Assembly (NCBI GenBank): GCA_041396585.1
Contig: JAWKYG010000009.1
Location: 124,001-188,000, forward strand
Source: JAUIAI01 sp041396585
Lineage (GTDB): Bacteria; Pseudomonadota; Gammaproteobacteria; Burkholderiales; Burkholderiaceae_E
Reading direction: 5' to 3'
DNA length: 64,000 nt
Made by a program: the position numbers and the translations under genes. Shown piece by piece: positions 17,201-26,835 of this stretch. Below the pieces are notes generated by a model. The model had not been told where the DNA came from. It saw only the letters and a list, made by a program, of their open reading frames with translations, and made no database searches. Every line of letters begins with the position of its first letter. The first letter of the stretch is position 1.

Positions 17201-18364
17201 TCACCGCAGGCCGTAGACGAAGTGACGACTAACCTGGCGGCGCAACGGCGCGATCAGATCAATCGCACCAAGCGCACCGGACATCATCGCCAGCGACAAC
17301 TGCGGGGCGATACGCGTGCCTGCGCCGAGTGTCGCGAGGCGGTTGGTGAGTGCGCGCGTGCCACGGCGGTCGCGTTCGCGGCGTTTGCGGAACTCGTTCA
17401 CCGCCACCGCGACCGAATCACCGCGCGTGGCCGCCTCGCCGATGACCTCGGCCAAGGCATAGGCGTCGCGCAAACCCAGGTTCAGGCCCTGGCCGGCCAC
17501 CGGATGCAAGGTCTGCGCCGCGTTGCCGATGCGCAGTGAATGCGGATCATGCTCGGTTGCGCTTTCACTGCGCAGATCGACAGCATGACGTTCGCCGCAG
17601 AGCTGCAACTCGCCCGAGCCTTCGTGACCGAGCGCGTGCGCCAGGGTCTGCACGAATGCTTCGGGTGCAATGTGGAGCAGGCTGTCTATCTCTTTGGCCG
17701 GCGCACACCAGACCACGCTCCAGTGATCGAGCTCGGGAAGCGGCAGCAAGGCCAGAGGCCCGGCCTCGCGAAAACGTTCGTAGGCCACGCCCGCCACCGG
17801 CATTGTCGCGCGCCTGTCCGCGCGCGGTGATACGCGCACCTCCGTGAACAACGCCCGCTGTTCGAAGACCGCGCGCTCGCCCACAGCAGGGAAGTGGCCT
17901 TCGGCGTGGATGGTCAGTCGGCAGTCCGGCCCCGCAGTGGCGACATCATCGGGGCATGCGGCGGATTCGCCATCGCCGACATCGGCCGTGGTGGCGATCG
18001 GCCAATCGGCGATCGCCGCCTCGAGGGCATCGGTGAGTGCGCCATGGCGAACCACGCGACCAAGCGCCTCGCAACCCTGGTCGGCCGCGGCGAAACGGGT
18101 ATGCAGGCCATGACCGGCGAATGCGACGTCGACATCCCTGATGATGCCGGCCGGCACGGGGCCGATGATCCGCGACAGAATCTGCCAGGATCCGCCCGAC
18201 AGCGCCAGCGCGCGCGCGGCCAGGGACGGCGGCGGCACACCGCGCGATGCGCTCAGGGAGATCCGGCTCGCACGCAGGCCCTGACGGCGCAGCAGCAGCG
18301 CCAGCGTGAGCGCCACCGGCCCGCGGCCGTGGATCGCGATCTGAAAGGCATTCGGACGCGTCAC
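17201..18364 (-). CDS. FAD-dependent ubiquinone-biosynthesis hydroxylase (UbiH/UbiF/VisC family)
   Basis: Flavin monooxygenase of the UbiH/COQ6 family, which hydroxylates the aromatic ring of ubiquinone precursors. The 387-residue product starts with GTG at 18364. The dinucleotide-binding loop is GRGPVALTLA near residue 13, and the second FAD motif is RIGNAAQTLHPVAGQGLNLGLRDAYAL. The N-terminal loop is atypical (HGRGPV instead of G-G-G-P-V). It starts 4 bp after the pepP stop, and the pepP-ubiH-dusB-fis order is the one found in betaproteobacteria. Which ring position it hydroxylates cannot be decided from the sequence. Confidence 0.88.
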   Translation of the reverse strand: MTRPNAFQIAIHGRGPVALTLALLLRRQGLRASRISLSASRGVPPPSLAARALALSGGSWQILSRIIGPVPAGIIRDVDVAFAGHGLHTRFAAADQGCEALGRVVRHGALTDALEAAIADWPIATTADVGDGESAACPDDVATAGPDCRLTIHAEGHFPAVGERAVFEQRALFTEVRVSPRADRRATMPVAGVAYERFREAGPLALLPLPELDHWSVVWCAPAKEIDSLLHIAPEAFVQTLAHALGHEGSGELQLCGERHAVDLRSESATEHDPHSLRIGNAAQTLHPVAGQGLNLGLRDAYALAEVIGEAATRGDSVAVAVNEFRKRRERDRRGTRALTNRLATLGAGTRIAPQLSLAMMSGALGAIDLIAPLRRQVSRHFVYGLR

Positions 18365-18368
18365 GGCG

Positions 18369-19706
18369 TCAGCCTCGCATCAGGGCCTCGATCGCGCTCA
18401 CATGCTTGGGTACGTCGCCCGTGAGCACCTCGTGGCCATCGGCTGTGACATGGACATCATCTTCGATCCTGACACCGATGTCATGATAGCGAGGATCGAT
18501 GTCGTCAGCGGCGCGGATGTACAGACCGGGCTCGATGGTCAGCACCATGCCGGGGCGCAGAATGCGCCACGAAGGCTCGCCTTCGCCGGCGGCATCGCGT
18601 TCGCGATAGTCGCCGCAGTCATGCACATCCATGCCCAGCCAGTGACTGGTACGGTGCATGTAGAAGCGCCGATAGCGGCCGTCGGCCAGCGCGGCCTCGA
18701 GCGGGCCTTCGAGCAGGCCGAGGTCGATCAAACCCTGCACCAGAATGCGCAGCGCGGCCTGGTGGGGCGCATCGAAGTCATGGCCCGGCTGCACCGCGTC
18801 GATGGCGGCCTCATTGGCCGCCAGCACGATCTCGTAGATCTCGCGCTGCGCATCACTGAATCGCCCGCTCACCGGAAAGGTGCGCGTGATATCGGACGCA
18901 TAGTTCTCCAGTTCGCAGCCGGCATCGATCAGCAGCAGCTGCCCGTCCTCGAGTTGCCGGTCGTTGCTGCGATAGTGCAGCACACAGGCGTTGGCGCCAC
19001 CGGCCACGATGGAACCATAGGCCGGAAACGGCGAACCATGGCGGCGGAACTCGTACAGCAGTGCCGCCTCCACTTCGTACTCGTGCACGCCCGGGCGCGT
19101 CGCCCGCATCGCCTGGCAATGCGCGTGTGCCGAGATCTCGGCCGCGCGGCGCATGATCGCGATCTCGTGTTCGTCCTTGATCAGGCGCATGTCATCGAGA
19201 AGCTGATGCACATCCATGATGTGGGCGGGAGCGGTCACGCCGGCGCGAGCCTGTTCCCGCACGCGCGCGAGCCATTGCCGGGCGCGCGCGTCGGTCTGGT
19301 CATCGCGGCCCATCGGCAGGAACAACACATGACGATCGGCCAGCAACGTGGGCAGCGTCTTGTCCAGCTCTTCGATCGGGTAGGCGGCATCGAAGCCGAA
19401 CTGCTGCGCTGCCACTGCCGGCCCGAAGCGATAGCCGTCCCAGATTTCGCGCTCTTCGTGCTTCTCGCGACAGAACAACAGGCTGCGCACCTCGGTGGCG
19501 TCCGCCACCACGACCACCGCGGCCTCGGGCTCGGGAAAGCCGCTCAGGTAGTGGAAGTAGCTGTCCGAGCGAAACGGGTAATCGCTGTCACGGTTGCGCA
19601 TGACCTCGACGCCGCTGAACAAGACAGCGACGCCGCCGCCCGCAGCCTGGATCTGTCGGGCAAGGGCGGCTCTGCGGGCCGAGAAGGCACTGATCGGTGG
19701 TTTCAT
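18369..19706 (-). CDS. pepP: Xaa-Pro aminopeptidase PepP
   Basis: Dinuclear-metal (usually Mn) M24 peptidase releasing N-terminal residues ahead of proline. The ATG at 19706 gives 445 residues (E. coli 441). The N-terminal domain has the conserved FRSDSYFHYLSGFPEPEA; the C-terminal pita-bread domain holds metal ligands in LLIDAGCELENYASDITRTFP (two Asp), HRTSHWLGMDVHD (His), MVLTIEPGLYI (Glu) and GVRIEDDVHVT (Glu). A reading that begins at 19931 would add 75 unrelated residues and overlap murU, so it was not used. It lies 58 bp downstream of murU. Confidence 0.96.
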   Translation of the reverse strand: MKPPISAFSARRAALARQIQAAGGGVAVLFSGVEVMRNRDSDYPFRSDSYFHYLSGFPEPEAAVVVVADATEVRSLLFCREKHEEREIWDGYRFGPAVAAQQFGFDAAYPIEELDKTLPTLLADRHVLFLPMGRDDQTDARARQWLARVREQARAGVTAPAHIMDVHQLLDDMRLIKDEHEIAIMRRAAEISAHAHCQAMRATRPGVHEYEVEAALLYEFRRHGSPFPAYGSIVAGGANACVLHYRSNDRQLEDGQLLLIDAGCELENYASDITRTFPVSGRFSDAQREIYEIVLAANEAAIDAVQPGHDFDAPHQAALRILVQGLIDLGLLEGPLEAALADGRYRRFYMHRTSHWLGMDVHDCGDYRERDAAGEGEPSWRILRPGMVLTIEPGLYIRAADDIDPRYHDIGVRIEDDVHVTADGHEVLTGDVPKHVSAIEALMRG

Positions 19707-19764
19707 CGGGTGGGCCTGATAGCGGGACAAAGCGGCATCGTGCCGGAGCTTCCCGGCAGGGGGA

Positions 19765-20490
19765 TCACTGGCTGTCGGGGGTTCCCGGCGAGCGCTGGGC
19801 AAGCGTGGCATCGAGCGCCCGCAGCCGCCCGGGCGATCCGACATCGTGCCAGAGACCATCGAATCGTAACCCAGCGAGTCGCTGGCGATCGGCGGCATCG
19901 CGCAGCAGCGGTGCCAGCGCTGCACGCTCACCCGGGGTCACGCCGTCAACGAGGGCCGGGCGCAGAACCGCCAGCCCGCTGTAGGTGAGCCGGGGCGATC
20001 CATGATTGTGGATGCGGCCGTCGACGAGCGCGAAATCGCCATCCGGATGATGCTCGGGATTGGGTACCAGCACGCACAGGCCGAGGTCGGCGGGCGGCAA
20101 TGAGCGTGCGGCAGCCACCAGCGGCGCGAAGTCGAAATCACTGAAGACATCGGCATTGACGAGCACGAAGGGTTGTTCACCCAGGGCATGGCGGGCGGCG
20201 GCGATACCGCCCGCGGTCTCCAGCGCCTGCGCTTCCGCGGAATACGTGATCGACAGACCCAGCGAGGCGCCGTCACCGAGCGCGGCCACGATCATCCCGC
20301 CCAGGTGGGCATGGTTGATGACCACCTCGCGCACGCCGGCCCGCTGCAGGGCCTGCAGGGCCCAGACGATCAACGGCCGACCGCCCACGCTCAGCAAGGG
20401 TTTGGGACAGGTGTCGGTGAGCGGGCGCATGCGCTCGCCCCGGCCGGCGGCCAACACCATCGCCTTGGGTGCGGTGGGTGTGCGGTTCAC
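19765..20490 (-). CDS. murU: N-acetylmuramate alpha-1-phosphate uridylyltransferase MurU
   Basis: Sugar-1-phosphate nucleotidyltransferase that turns MurNAc-1-P into UDP-MurNAc in the anabolic recycling route that bypasses MurA and fosfomycin. The 241-residue protein starts with GTG at 20490. The pyrophosphorylase signature is LAAGRGERMRPLTDTCPKPLL, the metal-binding Asp is in FVLVNADVFSDFDF, and the C-terminal WHDVGSPGRLRAL is typical of MurU. It lies 74 bp after amgK, its functional partner. Confidence 0.92.
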   Translation of the reverse strand: MNRTPTAPKAMVLAAGRGERMRPLTDTCPKPLLSVGGRPLIVWALQALQRAGVREVVINHAHLGGMIVAALGDGASLGLSITYSAEAQALETAGGIAAARHALGEQPFVLVNADVFSDFDFAPLVAAARSLPPADLGLCVLVPNPEHHPDGDFALVDGRIHNHGSPRLTYSGLAVLRPALVDGVTPGERAALAPLLRDAADRQRLAGLRFDGLWHDVGSPGRLRALDATLAQRSPGTPDSQ

Positions 20491-20564
20491 AGCCGCTGCG
20501 CTGCCTGGCCGAAGGGCGTCGCGAGCCTGGTGAGCGACCTGGTACGCTGGAGCATCGGTGCCAT

Positions 20565-21602
20565 TCAGAACGTGTAGCCGACCCGGGCCTGCTCACCCAG
20601 GCGCTCCGCCAGCATCTGCTCGATCGGCGCGAACTCGCCATAGCGGCGCAGCATCGGGCGCAGATGGCCGAGCACGCGCGGCATATCGGCAAGATAAGCG
20701 TCCTTGCCATCGCGATGGCGCAGACGGGCAAAGATGCCGAGCACCTTCAGGCCCCGCTGAATGCCCATGAGCTCGAACTGCCGGTAGAAGGCGCCGAAAT
20801 CCGTCTCGACCGGCAGTCCGCCGGCGCGTGCCTGCTGCCAATAACGAATCGCCCAGTCGAGGGTGCGCTCCTCGGGCCAGGCGACGTAGGCGTCGCGCAA
20901 CAGCGATACCAGGTCATAGGTGATGGGGCCGCGCACCGCGTCCTGGAAATCGAGCACGCCCAGTCGCTGTTCATCGATGCACATCAGGTTACGGCTGTGG
21001 TAATCACGATGAACACAGACTGTCGGCTGCGCCAGCGCGGCGTCGATCAACAACCGGTAGCAGGCCTGCAGTCGCGCTGATTCGCGGGCATCGGGCGGGC
21101 GGCCCAGATGGGTGTCCAGATACCACTGATCGAACAACCGCAATTCTGTGAGCAGCCTGGCCTCGTCATAGGGCGGCAGGCCGCTGGGATCACAGCCGGC
21201 CTGCAGCCCGACCAGCGTGCTGGCGGCCTGGCGATAACGGTTGTCGGCGCGATCGGGGTGTTGCCGCAACTCGGCCAACAGGGTGTGCGAGCCGAAATCG
21301 GTCAGCAGCATGAAGCCGCGATCGGCATCATGGGCGAGAATCGCCGGCACCGGCACCCGGCCCGCGTGCATCAGGCGCGCCACCTGTTCGAACATGGTGG
21401 TGTTCTCGTGCTCGGGCGGCGCATCCATGATGATCAGGGATGCCTGCTGTGGATCGCGGGCGTCAATGCGGAAGTAGCGACGGAAACTGGCGTCGCTGGA
21501 GGCCGGGCGCAGGCTGGCCGGATCGAGGTCGCGGGCCGCCTCGGTGGCCGCCAACCAGGCGAGCAGCGCGACCAGGCGCGGGTCATGATCGGTCGGGTTC
21601 AT
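20565..21602 (-). CDS. amgK: anomeric MurNAc/GlcNAc kinase AmgK
   Basis: Aminoglycoside-phosphotransferase-fold kinase that phosphorylates MurNAc and GlcNAc at C1 for cell-wall recycling. The ATG at 21602 gives 345 residues. The catalytic loop is VCVHRDYHSRNLM and the metal-binding motif is GVLDFQDAVRGPITYDL; the N-terminal lobe is SDASFRRYFRI. The open frame extends upstream over lptD but this is a composition artefact. It is divergent from lptD with a 183-bp shared intergenic region, the same arrangement as in pseudomonads and many betaproteobacteria. Confidence 0.93.
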   Translation of the reverse strand: MNPTDHDPRLVALLAWLAATEAARDLDPASLRPASSDASFRRYFRIDARDPQQASLIIMDAPPEHENTTMFEQVARLMHAGRVPVPAILAHDADRGFMLLTDFGSHTLLAELRQHPDRADNRYRQAASTLVGLQAGCDPSGLPPYDEARLLTELRLFDQWYLDTHLGRPPDARESARLQACYRLLIDAALAQPTVCVHRDYHSRNLMCIDEQRLGVLDFQDAVRGPITYDLVSLLRDAYVAWPEERTLDWAIRYWQQARAGGLPVETDFGAFYRQFELMGIQRGLKVLGIFARLRHRDGKDAYLADMPRVLGHLRPMLRRYGEFAPIEQMLAERLGEQARVGYTF

Positions 21603-21785
21603 ATGACTTCCTATAATACGGGCCGTTTCCATGACGACACGCGATCCGGTGGGCGTCCAAGGGCCTGTGCCGTATCGGTGACAGGCATGCCGATGACAAC
21701 CACCCGGACGACCCGCCTTGCGCCTGATGCTCGATAGCACCACCCGGTATGCACCTGCCAGGCAGATGTTTCGCCTCGTGCGCCC

Positions 21786-24130
21786 ATGATGCCTTCGCCA
21801 AAGCGGCCCGACCGCGTTGGCCTGCCGTCCGATAGCCGATGCCGCCTGCCGGCAGGCGCCGGGGTGTCCACGCCGTTGGCGACGAGGCCTGCCCTGGTTC
21901 TGGTTCTTTGCGGGATCCTGTCCGCGGCACCGGCGCTGGCCCAGCAGACTGCGCTGACCCTCAAGCTCGAGCGTGTTTTCGGTGCGGCCGCGCGTGGTGC
22001 CGATGGCGAGCGGCCGATCTTCGTCGAAGGCGATCGTATCGTTACCCAGGGCAATGTGGTCGTGGTCGAAGGGGCCGGCAGCATTCGTCAGGGCAGCACC
22101 CGGGTCGGCAGCGATCGCATCGAGTACGACCGGGTCAGTGAAGATCTCAAGGCCGACGGCGAGGTGACGATCAGTCGCGCCGGCAGCCTGTTCAGCGGGC
22201 CCTCGCTGCGTTTGAACCTGCGCGCCAGCACCGGGGTGTTCGCCTCGCCCAGCTACGAACTGCTCGACAACGGCGGACGTGGCACGGCCAGTCGCGTGCT
22301 GTTCGAAGGCCCCAAGCGCAGCGTACTCGAAGGTGCCACCTACAGCACATGCCCATGCGACCAGGAAGACTGGTATCTGCGGGCCGATACCCTGACGCTC
22401 GACAATGAACAGAAGGAGGGCGAGGGGCGCAATGCCAGCCTGCATTTTCGCGGTCTGAAGCTGTTCACCCTGCCGGTGTTCTGGTTCCCGCTCAGCGACG
22501 AGCGACGCAGCGGCTTCCTGCCGCCGAGCCTGGCGCTGACCAACCGCACCGGCGCCGAGCTGGAGCTGCCTTACTACTGGAACATCGCACCGAACTACGA
22601 CATGACCTGGACGCCGCGGATCATGTCACGGCGCGGGTTGCAGATCGGCAGCCACTTCCGTTATCTGCAGCCGACCTTCAGCGGCGATCTGCGCGCCGAG
22701 CTGAACCCGTCCGACCGGGTCACCGGCGACACCCGGTTCCAGTGGTCGTGGCAGCACCGGATCCTGAATCTGGGCGGTTGGTCCGGTCTGATGGACCTGA
22801 ACGGGATCTCCGACGACGAGTATTTTCTCGATTACGGCCGCTCGATCGTCGCCACCTCAGAGCGCAACCTGCCGCGCGATTTCCTGCTCACGCGGGGCTG
22901 GGGGCCGTGGCGGGTGTTGTTTCGTGCCACCCAGTATCGGAGCATTCTCGATGCGCGCGATGCGCCGCCGTATCAGCGCCTGCCGCAGCTTCGTCTGACC
23001 AGCAACGTGCGCGACTGGCGCGGTTTCGATGTTTCCACGCTGGTCGATGCCACCTATTTCACGCGTCGGTTGCCGGGGGCGATCGAGGGCCTGCGGATGG
23101 TGGTCAATCCCACGATCAGCTACCCGATCCGTCGTCCGGGCTGGTTCATCGAGCCGCGGCTGAGCATGCATGCGAGTGCGTATCGTTTACGTACGAACCC
23201 CGGCTTCGAGACCAGCGTGAACCGGGCGCTGCCCACATTCGAGCTGGATTCCGGGCTGGTGTTCGAGCGCAACACCCGCTTCCTCGGACGGGAGATGATG
23301 CAGACGCTGGAGCCGCGGCTGTACTACGCGTGGACGCCATATCGCGATCAGTCCGCGATTCCGATCTTCGATTCCGGGGTCACCGAATTCGGTTTCGCGC
23401 AGCTGTTTTCGCCCAATCTGTTCGTCGGCCATGACCGGATCGCCGATGTCAACCAGGTGACGGCGGCGATCCTGAGCCGGATGATCGAGCCCGGAACCGG
23501 TGCCGAGCAGTTCCGTTTCGCGATCGGTCAGCGCCTTTATTTTGCGAGTCAGCGGGCAAGCCGGGGCTGACCGCGCGCACCGACCGCCGCTCAGACATCC
23601 TGCTGGCCGCTTCGGGCAATCTCGGCGGCGGCATCAGCTTTGACAGCGGCGTGCAGATCAGCCTGGTCGATACCCGTGTGCCGCGCTTCAATCTTTCCTG
23701 GCGCTACTGGCCGGACAGCAGCCGGGTTCTGACTTTCGGGGTACGCTACCAGCGCAGCGAGCTCGGCCAGATCGACACCTCGCTGCAATGGCCGATCAGC
23801 GCGCGCTGGACCGCGCTCGGCCGGATCAACTACTCGTGGCTGGATCAGCGGGTGAACGACTCCGGCGTGCTCGAGCCTACCCGGCCAGGGGTCATTGAAA
23901 GCGTACTCGGGGCACAATATTCAGCGGATTGCTGGGCCGCCCGGGTCGTGGTTCAGCGCTTCGTATCGGCCGAGGATGAACGCACCACCGCATTCTTCCT
24001 GCAGCTCGAATTCAGCGGGCTCGGACGAATCGGTACCGACCCCATGACCATCTTGCGTCGCAACATTCCGGGCTTCCGGGTGCCGCGCAATATTGACAAC
24101 ACACAGGATCGTTTCAGTGATTATCGGTAA
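21786..24130 (+). CDS. lptD: LPS-assembly protein LptD, interrupted by a one-base frameshift
   Basis: Outer-membrane barrel that inserts lipopolysaccharide at the cell surface with LptE. A signal peptide (about residues 25-45, ending ALAQQ) precedes an OstA/LptA-like beta-jellyroll domain and the barrel. The reading frame closes at a TGA at 23568-23570, and the rest of the barrel, starting ARTDRRSDILLAASGNLGGG, continues one base out of frame to the stop at 24130. Adding one G to the run at 23563-23566 rejoins the frames to give about 781 residues, the usual LptD length. Cysteines are present at CPCDQ in the N-terminal half and near the end (SADCWAA), as expected for the inter-domain disulfides. 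LptD is essential in relatives, so the break is probably a sequence error. Confidence 0.9.
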
Positions 24131-25433
24131 AGCTGGTGCGCTCTGGATGAGTGCCTGCGCCGTGGCGCTATCGCTGTGCTGCGGCCCGGCGGTTGCACAA
24201 CCGGCGGTGAAATCGGTCGACCGCGTGATCGCGGTGGTCAACGACGAGATCATCACGGCCCGCGAACTGGATGCCCGCCTTGGCGCGGTGCGTGCGTCTC
24301 AGCCGGCCGATGCCTTGGCCCGCCTGGGCCCCGAGGCGCTTCGTCAGCGGGTACTCGAGCAGATGGTCATCGAGCGCGCGCAGGCGCAGCGCGCACGTGA
24401 ACTCGGGATCGTGATCAATGATGCGCAGATCGATCGCGGGATCGCCGCGATTGCCGGCAACAACCGGATCTCGGTCGACGAACTCAGGGCCAGATTGCGT
24501 GCCGACGGTGTCACGATGGAGTCATTTCGTGAGCAGGTGAGGGCGCAGCTGGCCGAGGTCAGGCTGCGCGAGATCGAGGTCGAGTCGCGTATCCAGGTGA
24601 CCGATGCCGATGTCGAGGCCTATCTGGCCGACCCGGCCAACGCCGCCCGCGAGGCCGAGCAAGTCCGTCTCGCGCAGATCTTTCTGCGTCTGCCCGAAAA
24701 CGCCGATGCTGCCCGCCGCGATGCGCGGATGCAGGAATTGCGCGCTCTGGCCGATCGGATCCGTGCCGGCGAGTCCTTCGAGGCGCTGGCTCGTACCCAT
24801 TCCGAAGGCGACGAGGCGGCCCAGGGAGGCTCGTTCGGATGGCGCGATCTGAACCGCCTGCCGGGACTTTTCGTCTCCGCCATCGAGCCCCTGTCCGTGG
24901 GCGCGATCAGTGACATCGTGGTCAGCCCGGCCGGCCTGCATCTGCTCAAGCTGCAGGAGCGTCGCGGCGGCGGCTCCGACGCACCCGTGACCCAGACCCG
25001 GGTGCGACACATCCTGATGCGCGCCGATGGCCTTGGCAGCGAGGCGGATGCCGCCGAAACCGCGCTGGGGCGGGTACGGACGCGTCTGGTCGATGGCAGT
25101 GCCAGCTTCGAAGCGATGGCCAGACAGTATTCGAGTGACCCCAGCGCCAGCCGTGGCGGCGAACTGGGCTGGGTGGGGCCTGGCGACACGGTGCCGGAGT
25201 TCGAGCGCGCGATGAACGCGCTCGAGCCCGGGCAGATCAGCCCGATCGTGCGCTCGCCCTTCGGATTGCACCTGATCCAGGTGATCGAGCGCCGCCAGGG
25301 CGGCAGCAGCAAGGAGCGCGAGCGGCAGATGGCCCGTCAGACATTGCGCAAGCGTCGCGCCGACGAGGCCTGGGGCGAGTGGCTCGCGCAATTGCGCGAC
25401 CAGACCTATGTCGAGTACCGGCTCGAGCAGTGA
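24117..25433 (+). CDS. surA: periplasmic chaperone / peptidylprolyl isomerase SurA
   Basis: Periplasmic chaperone that escorts unfolded outer-membrane proteins, including LptD, to the Bam complex. The GTG at 24117 is chosen because AGGA (24105-24108) lies 8 bases upstream and it overlaps the last codons of lptD; it gives 438 residues. A signal peptide ends in AVAQP. The N-terminal chaperone domain starts VDRVIAVVNDEIITARELDARL, followed by two parvulin domains (about 185-285 and 295-395, with RLAQIFLRLPE and RVRHILMRADG) and the C-terminal helix that completes the chaperone core. The next gene, rsmA, overlaps by 4 bases. Confidence 0.95.
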   Translation: MIIGKAGALWMSACAVALSLCCGPAVAQPAVKSVDRVIAVVNDEIITARELDARLGAVRASQPADALARLGPEALRQRVLEQMVIERAQAQRARELGIVINDAQIDRGIAAIAGNNRISVDELRARLRADGVTMESFREQVRAQLAEVRLREIEVESRIQVTDADVEAYLADPANAAREAEQVRLAQIFLRLPENADAARRDARMQELRALADRIRAGESFEALARTHSEGDEAAQGGSFGWRDLNRLPGLFVSAIEPLSVGAISDIVVSPAGLHLLKLQERRGGGSDAPVTQTRVRHILMRADGLGSEADAAETALGRVRTRLVDGSASFEAMARQYSSDPSASRGGELGWVGPGDTVPEFERAMNALEPGQISPIVRSPFGLHLIQVIERRQGGSSKERERQMARQTLRKRRADEAWGEWLAQLRDQTYVEYRLEQ

Positions 25434-26236
25434 GCGCCGAGCGCGGCCCCCGTGTGCACGGCCACCTCGCACGCAAGCGCTTCGGCCAGCATTTTCTGGT
25501 CGATCATCGGGTGCTCGACGGCATCCTGTTGGCCGTGTCCCCCCGGGATGACCAACGACTGGTCGAGATCGGCCCCGGTCTGGGCGCCTTGACCGATGTC
25601 CTGCTCGAACGGATCGGACGGCTGACCGCCATCGAGATCGATCGCGATCTTGCCCAGCGCCTGCGTGAGCGCTATCCGGCGCAGCGGCTGAACCTGATCG
25701 AGGGTGATGCCTTGCGCACCGACTGGCGAGCCCTGGCCGGCGGTGATCAACTCCGGCTGGTCGGCAATCTGCCCTATAACGTGGCCACGCCGCTGATGAC
25801 TGGCCTGATCCCGGTACGTGAGCGAATCCTTGATGCTCACTTCATGATTCAACGCGAGGTCGCCGAGCGGCTTTGCGCCCGTGAGGGGGGGGCTGCCTAC
25901 GGCCGCCTCGGCGTGCTGATGCAGGCCTTTTTCGAAATGGAGATCGTGCTCGAGGTTCCGCCCGAGGCCTTCGATCCGCCACCACGGGTGGATTCCGCGG
26001 TGGTCAGGTTGTGTCCTCTGGAAGATCCCGGCGTGGCCGACATGAACATGTTGGAACAGCTGTTGTCGGCCGCATTCGGCCAGCGCCGCAAGATGTTGCG
26101 CGGCACCTTGCTGCCATGGCTGGCTGCCCGCGGCCTGAACGATACCGACCTCGATCCACAGGCCCGTCCGCAGGATATCGAGCCCGAGCGGTATCATGCG
26201 CTGGCCAACCGGCTGAGCGATCCTGATCCCGCCTGA
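25430..26236 (+). CDS. rsmA: 16S rRNA dimethyladenosine transferase RsmA (KsgA)
   Basis: Dimethylates two adjacent adenosines near the 3' end of 16S rRNA late in small-subunit assembly; loss gives kasugamycin resistance. The GTG at 25430 overlaps the surA stop (GTGA) and yields 268 residues (E. coli 273). The start HLARKRFGQHFLVDHRVLDGI is diagnostic; SAM-binding motif I is VEIGPGLGALT, the acidic residue is in TAIEIDRDLAQ, and the target-base motif is NLPYNVATPL. The usual betaproteobacterial pdxA between surA and rsmA is absent. Confidence 0.96.
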   Translation: MSAERGPRVHGHLARKRFGQHFLVDHRVLDGILLAVSPRDDQRLVEIGPGLGALTDVLLERIGRLTAIEIDRDLAQRLRERYPAQRLNLIEGDALRTDWRALAGGDQLRLVGNLPYNVATPLMTGLIPVRERILDAHFMIQREVAERLCAREGGAAYGRLGVLMQAFFEMEIVLEVPPEAFDPPPRVDSAVVRLCPLEDPGVADMNMLEQLLSAAFGQRRKMLRGTLLPWLAARGLNDTDLDPQARPQDIEPERYHALANRLSDPDPA

Positions 26237-26321
26237 GGCGGATGGGTTGGCTTGCCCGGATTTCCCTGTGTTCAATGCGGCTGCACCCGTCCGGGTGCGC
26301 CGCGCACGAGCGAGACACGAG

Positions 26322-26723
26322 ATGAAAGTCCTACACACGATGCTGCGCGTGGGCGACATGCAGCGTTCGATCCAGTTCTATACCGAAACGCTGGGCATGG
26401 AGCTGCTGCGTACCACCGATAGGCCTGACCAGAAATATTCACTGGCCTTCGTGGGCTACGGTGGTGGCAACAAGAGCGGCGAGCCCGAGCTCGAGCTCAC
26501 CTACAACTACGGCACTTCAGAGTACGACCTGGGCACCGCTTACGGGCATATCGCGCTCGGCGTCGACAGCGTGGTCGAAACCTGCGAGCGGATTCGCGCC
26601 GCCGGCGGCCGCATCACGCGGGAGCCGGGCCCGGTCAAGGGTGGCAAGACGATGATCGCGTTCGTCGAGGATCCGGACGGCTACAAGATCGAGTTGATCG
26701 AGACAGCCTCCCGCGAGATCTGA
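26322..26723 (+). CDS. gloA: lactoylglutathione lyase (glyoxalase I) GloA
   Basis: Metal-dependent isomerase that turns the methylglyoxal-glutathione adduct into S-lactoylglutathione. The ATG at 26322 gives 133 residues, matching the compact Ni-type bacterial enzyme (E. coli 135). All four metal ligands are readable: His5 in LHTMLRVGDM, Glu in EPELELTYNYG, His in YGHIALGV and Glu in GYKIELIE. It lies 85 bp downstream of rsmA on the same strand and converges with ygjP. Confidence 0.95.
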   Translation: MKVLHTMLRVGDMQRSIQFYTETLGMELLRTTDRPDQKYSLAFVGYGGGNKSGEPELELTYNYGTSEYDLGTAYGHIALGVDSVVETCERIRAAGGRITREPGPVKGGKTMIAFVEDPDGYKIELIETASREI

Positions 26724-26835
26724 CCGGGTCGCCAGGCCTGGAATTCGACCGGCCGCGCAGGGGCAGCGCAAGCGCCGGTCATCCTGCCCCGGGGGCTGCG
26801 CAGCCAGACATGTGCCGTGCGCTGTGCAGATGCCC

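Noticed and set aside
18402..19988. Plus-strand open frame of 528 codons opposite pepP
   Set aside because: Shadow frame; PepP metal ligands are all on the minus strand.
21603..22445. Upstream extension of amgK giving a 626-codon frame
   Set aside because: It would run antisense through lptD, and the conserved AmgK start is at 21602.
23555..23575. Programmed -1 frameshift in lptD
   Set aside because: No X-XXY-YYZ heptamer or obvious stimulatory structure, and similar indels occur in several unrelated genes of the window.
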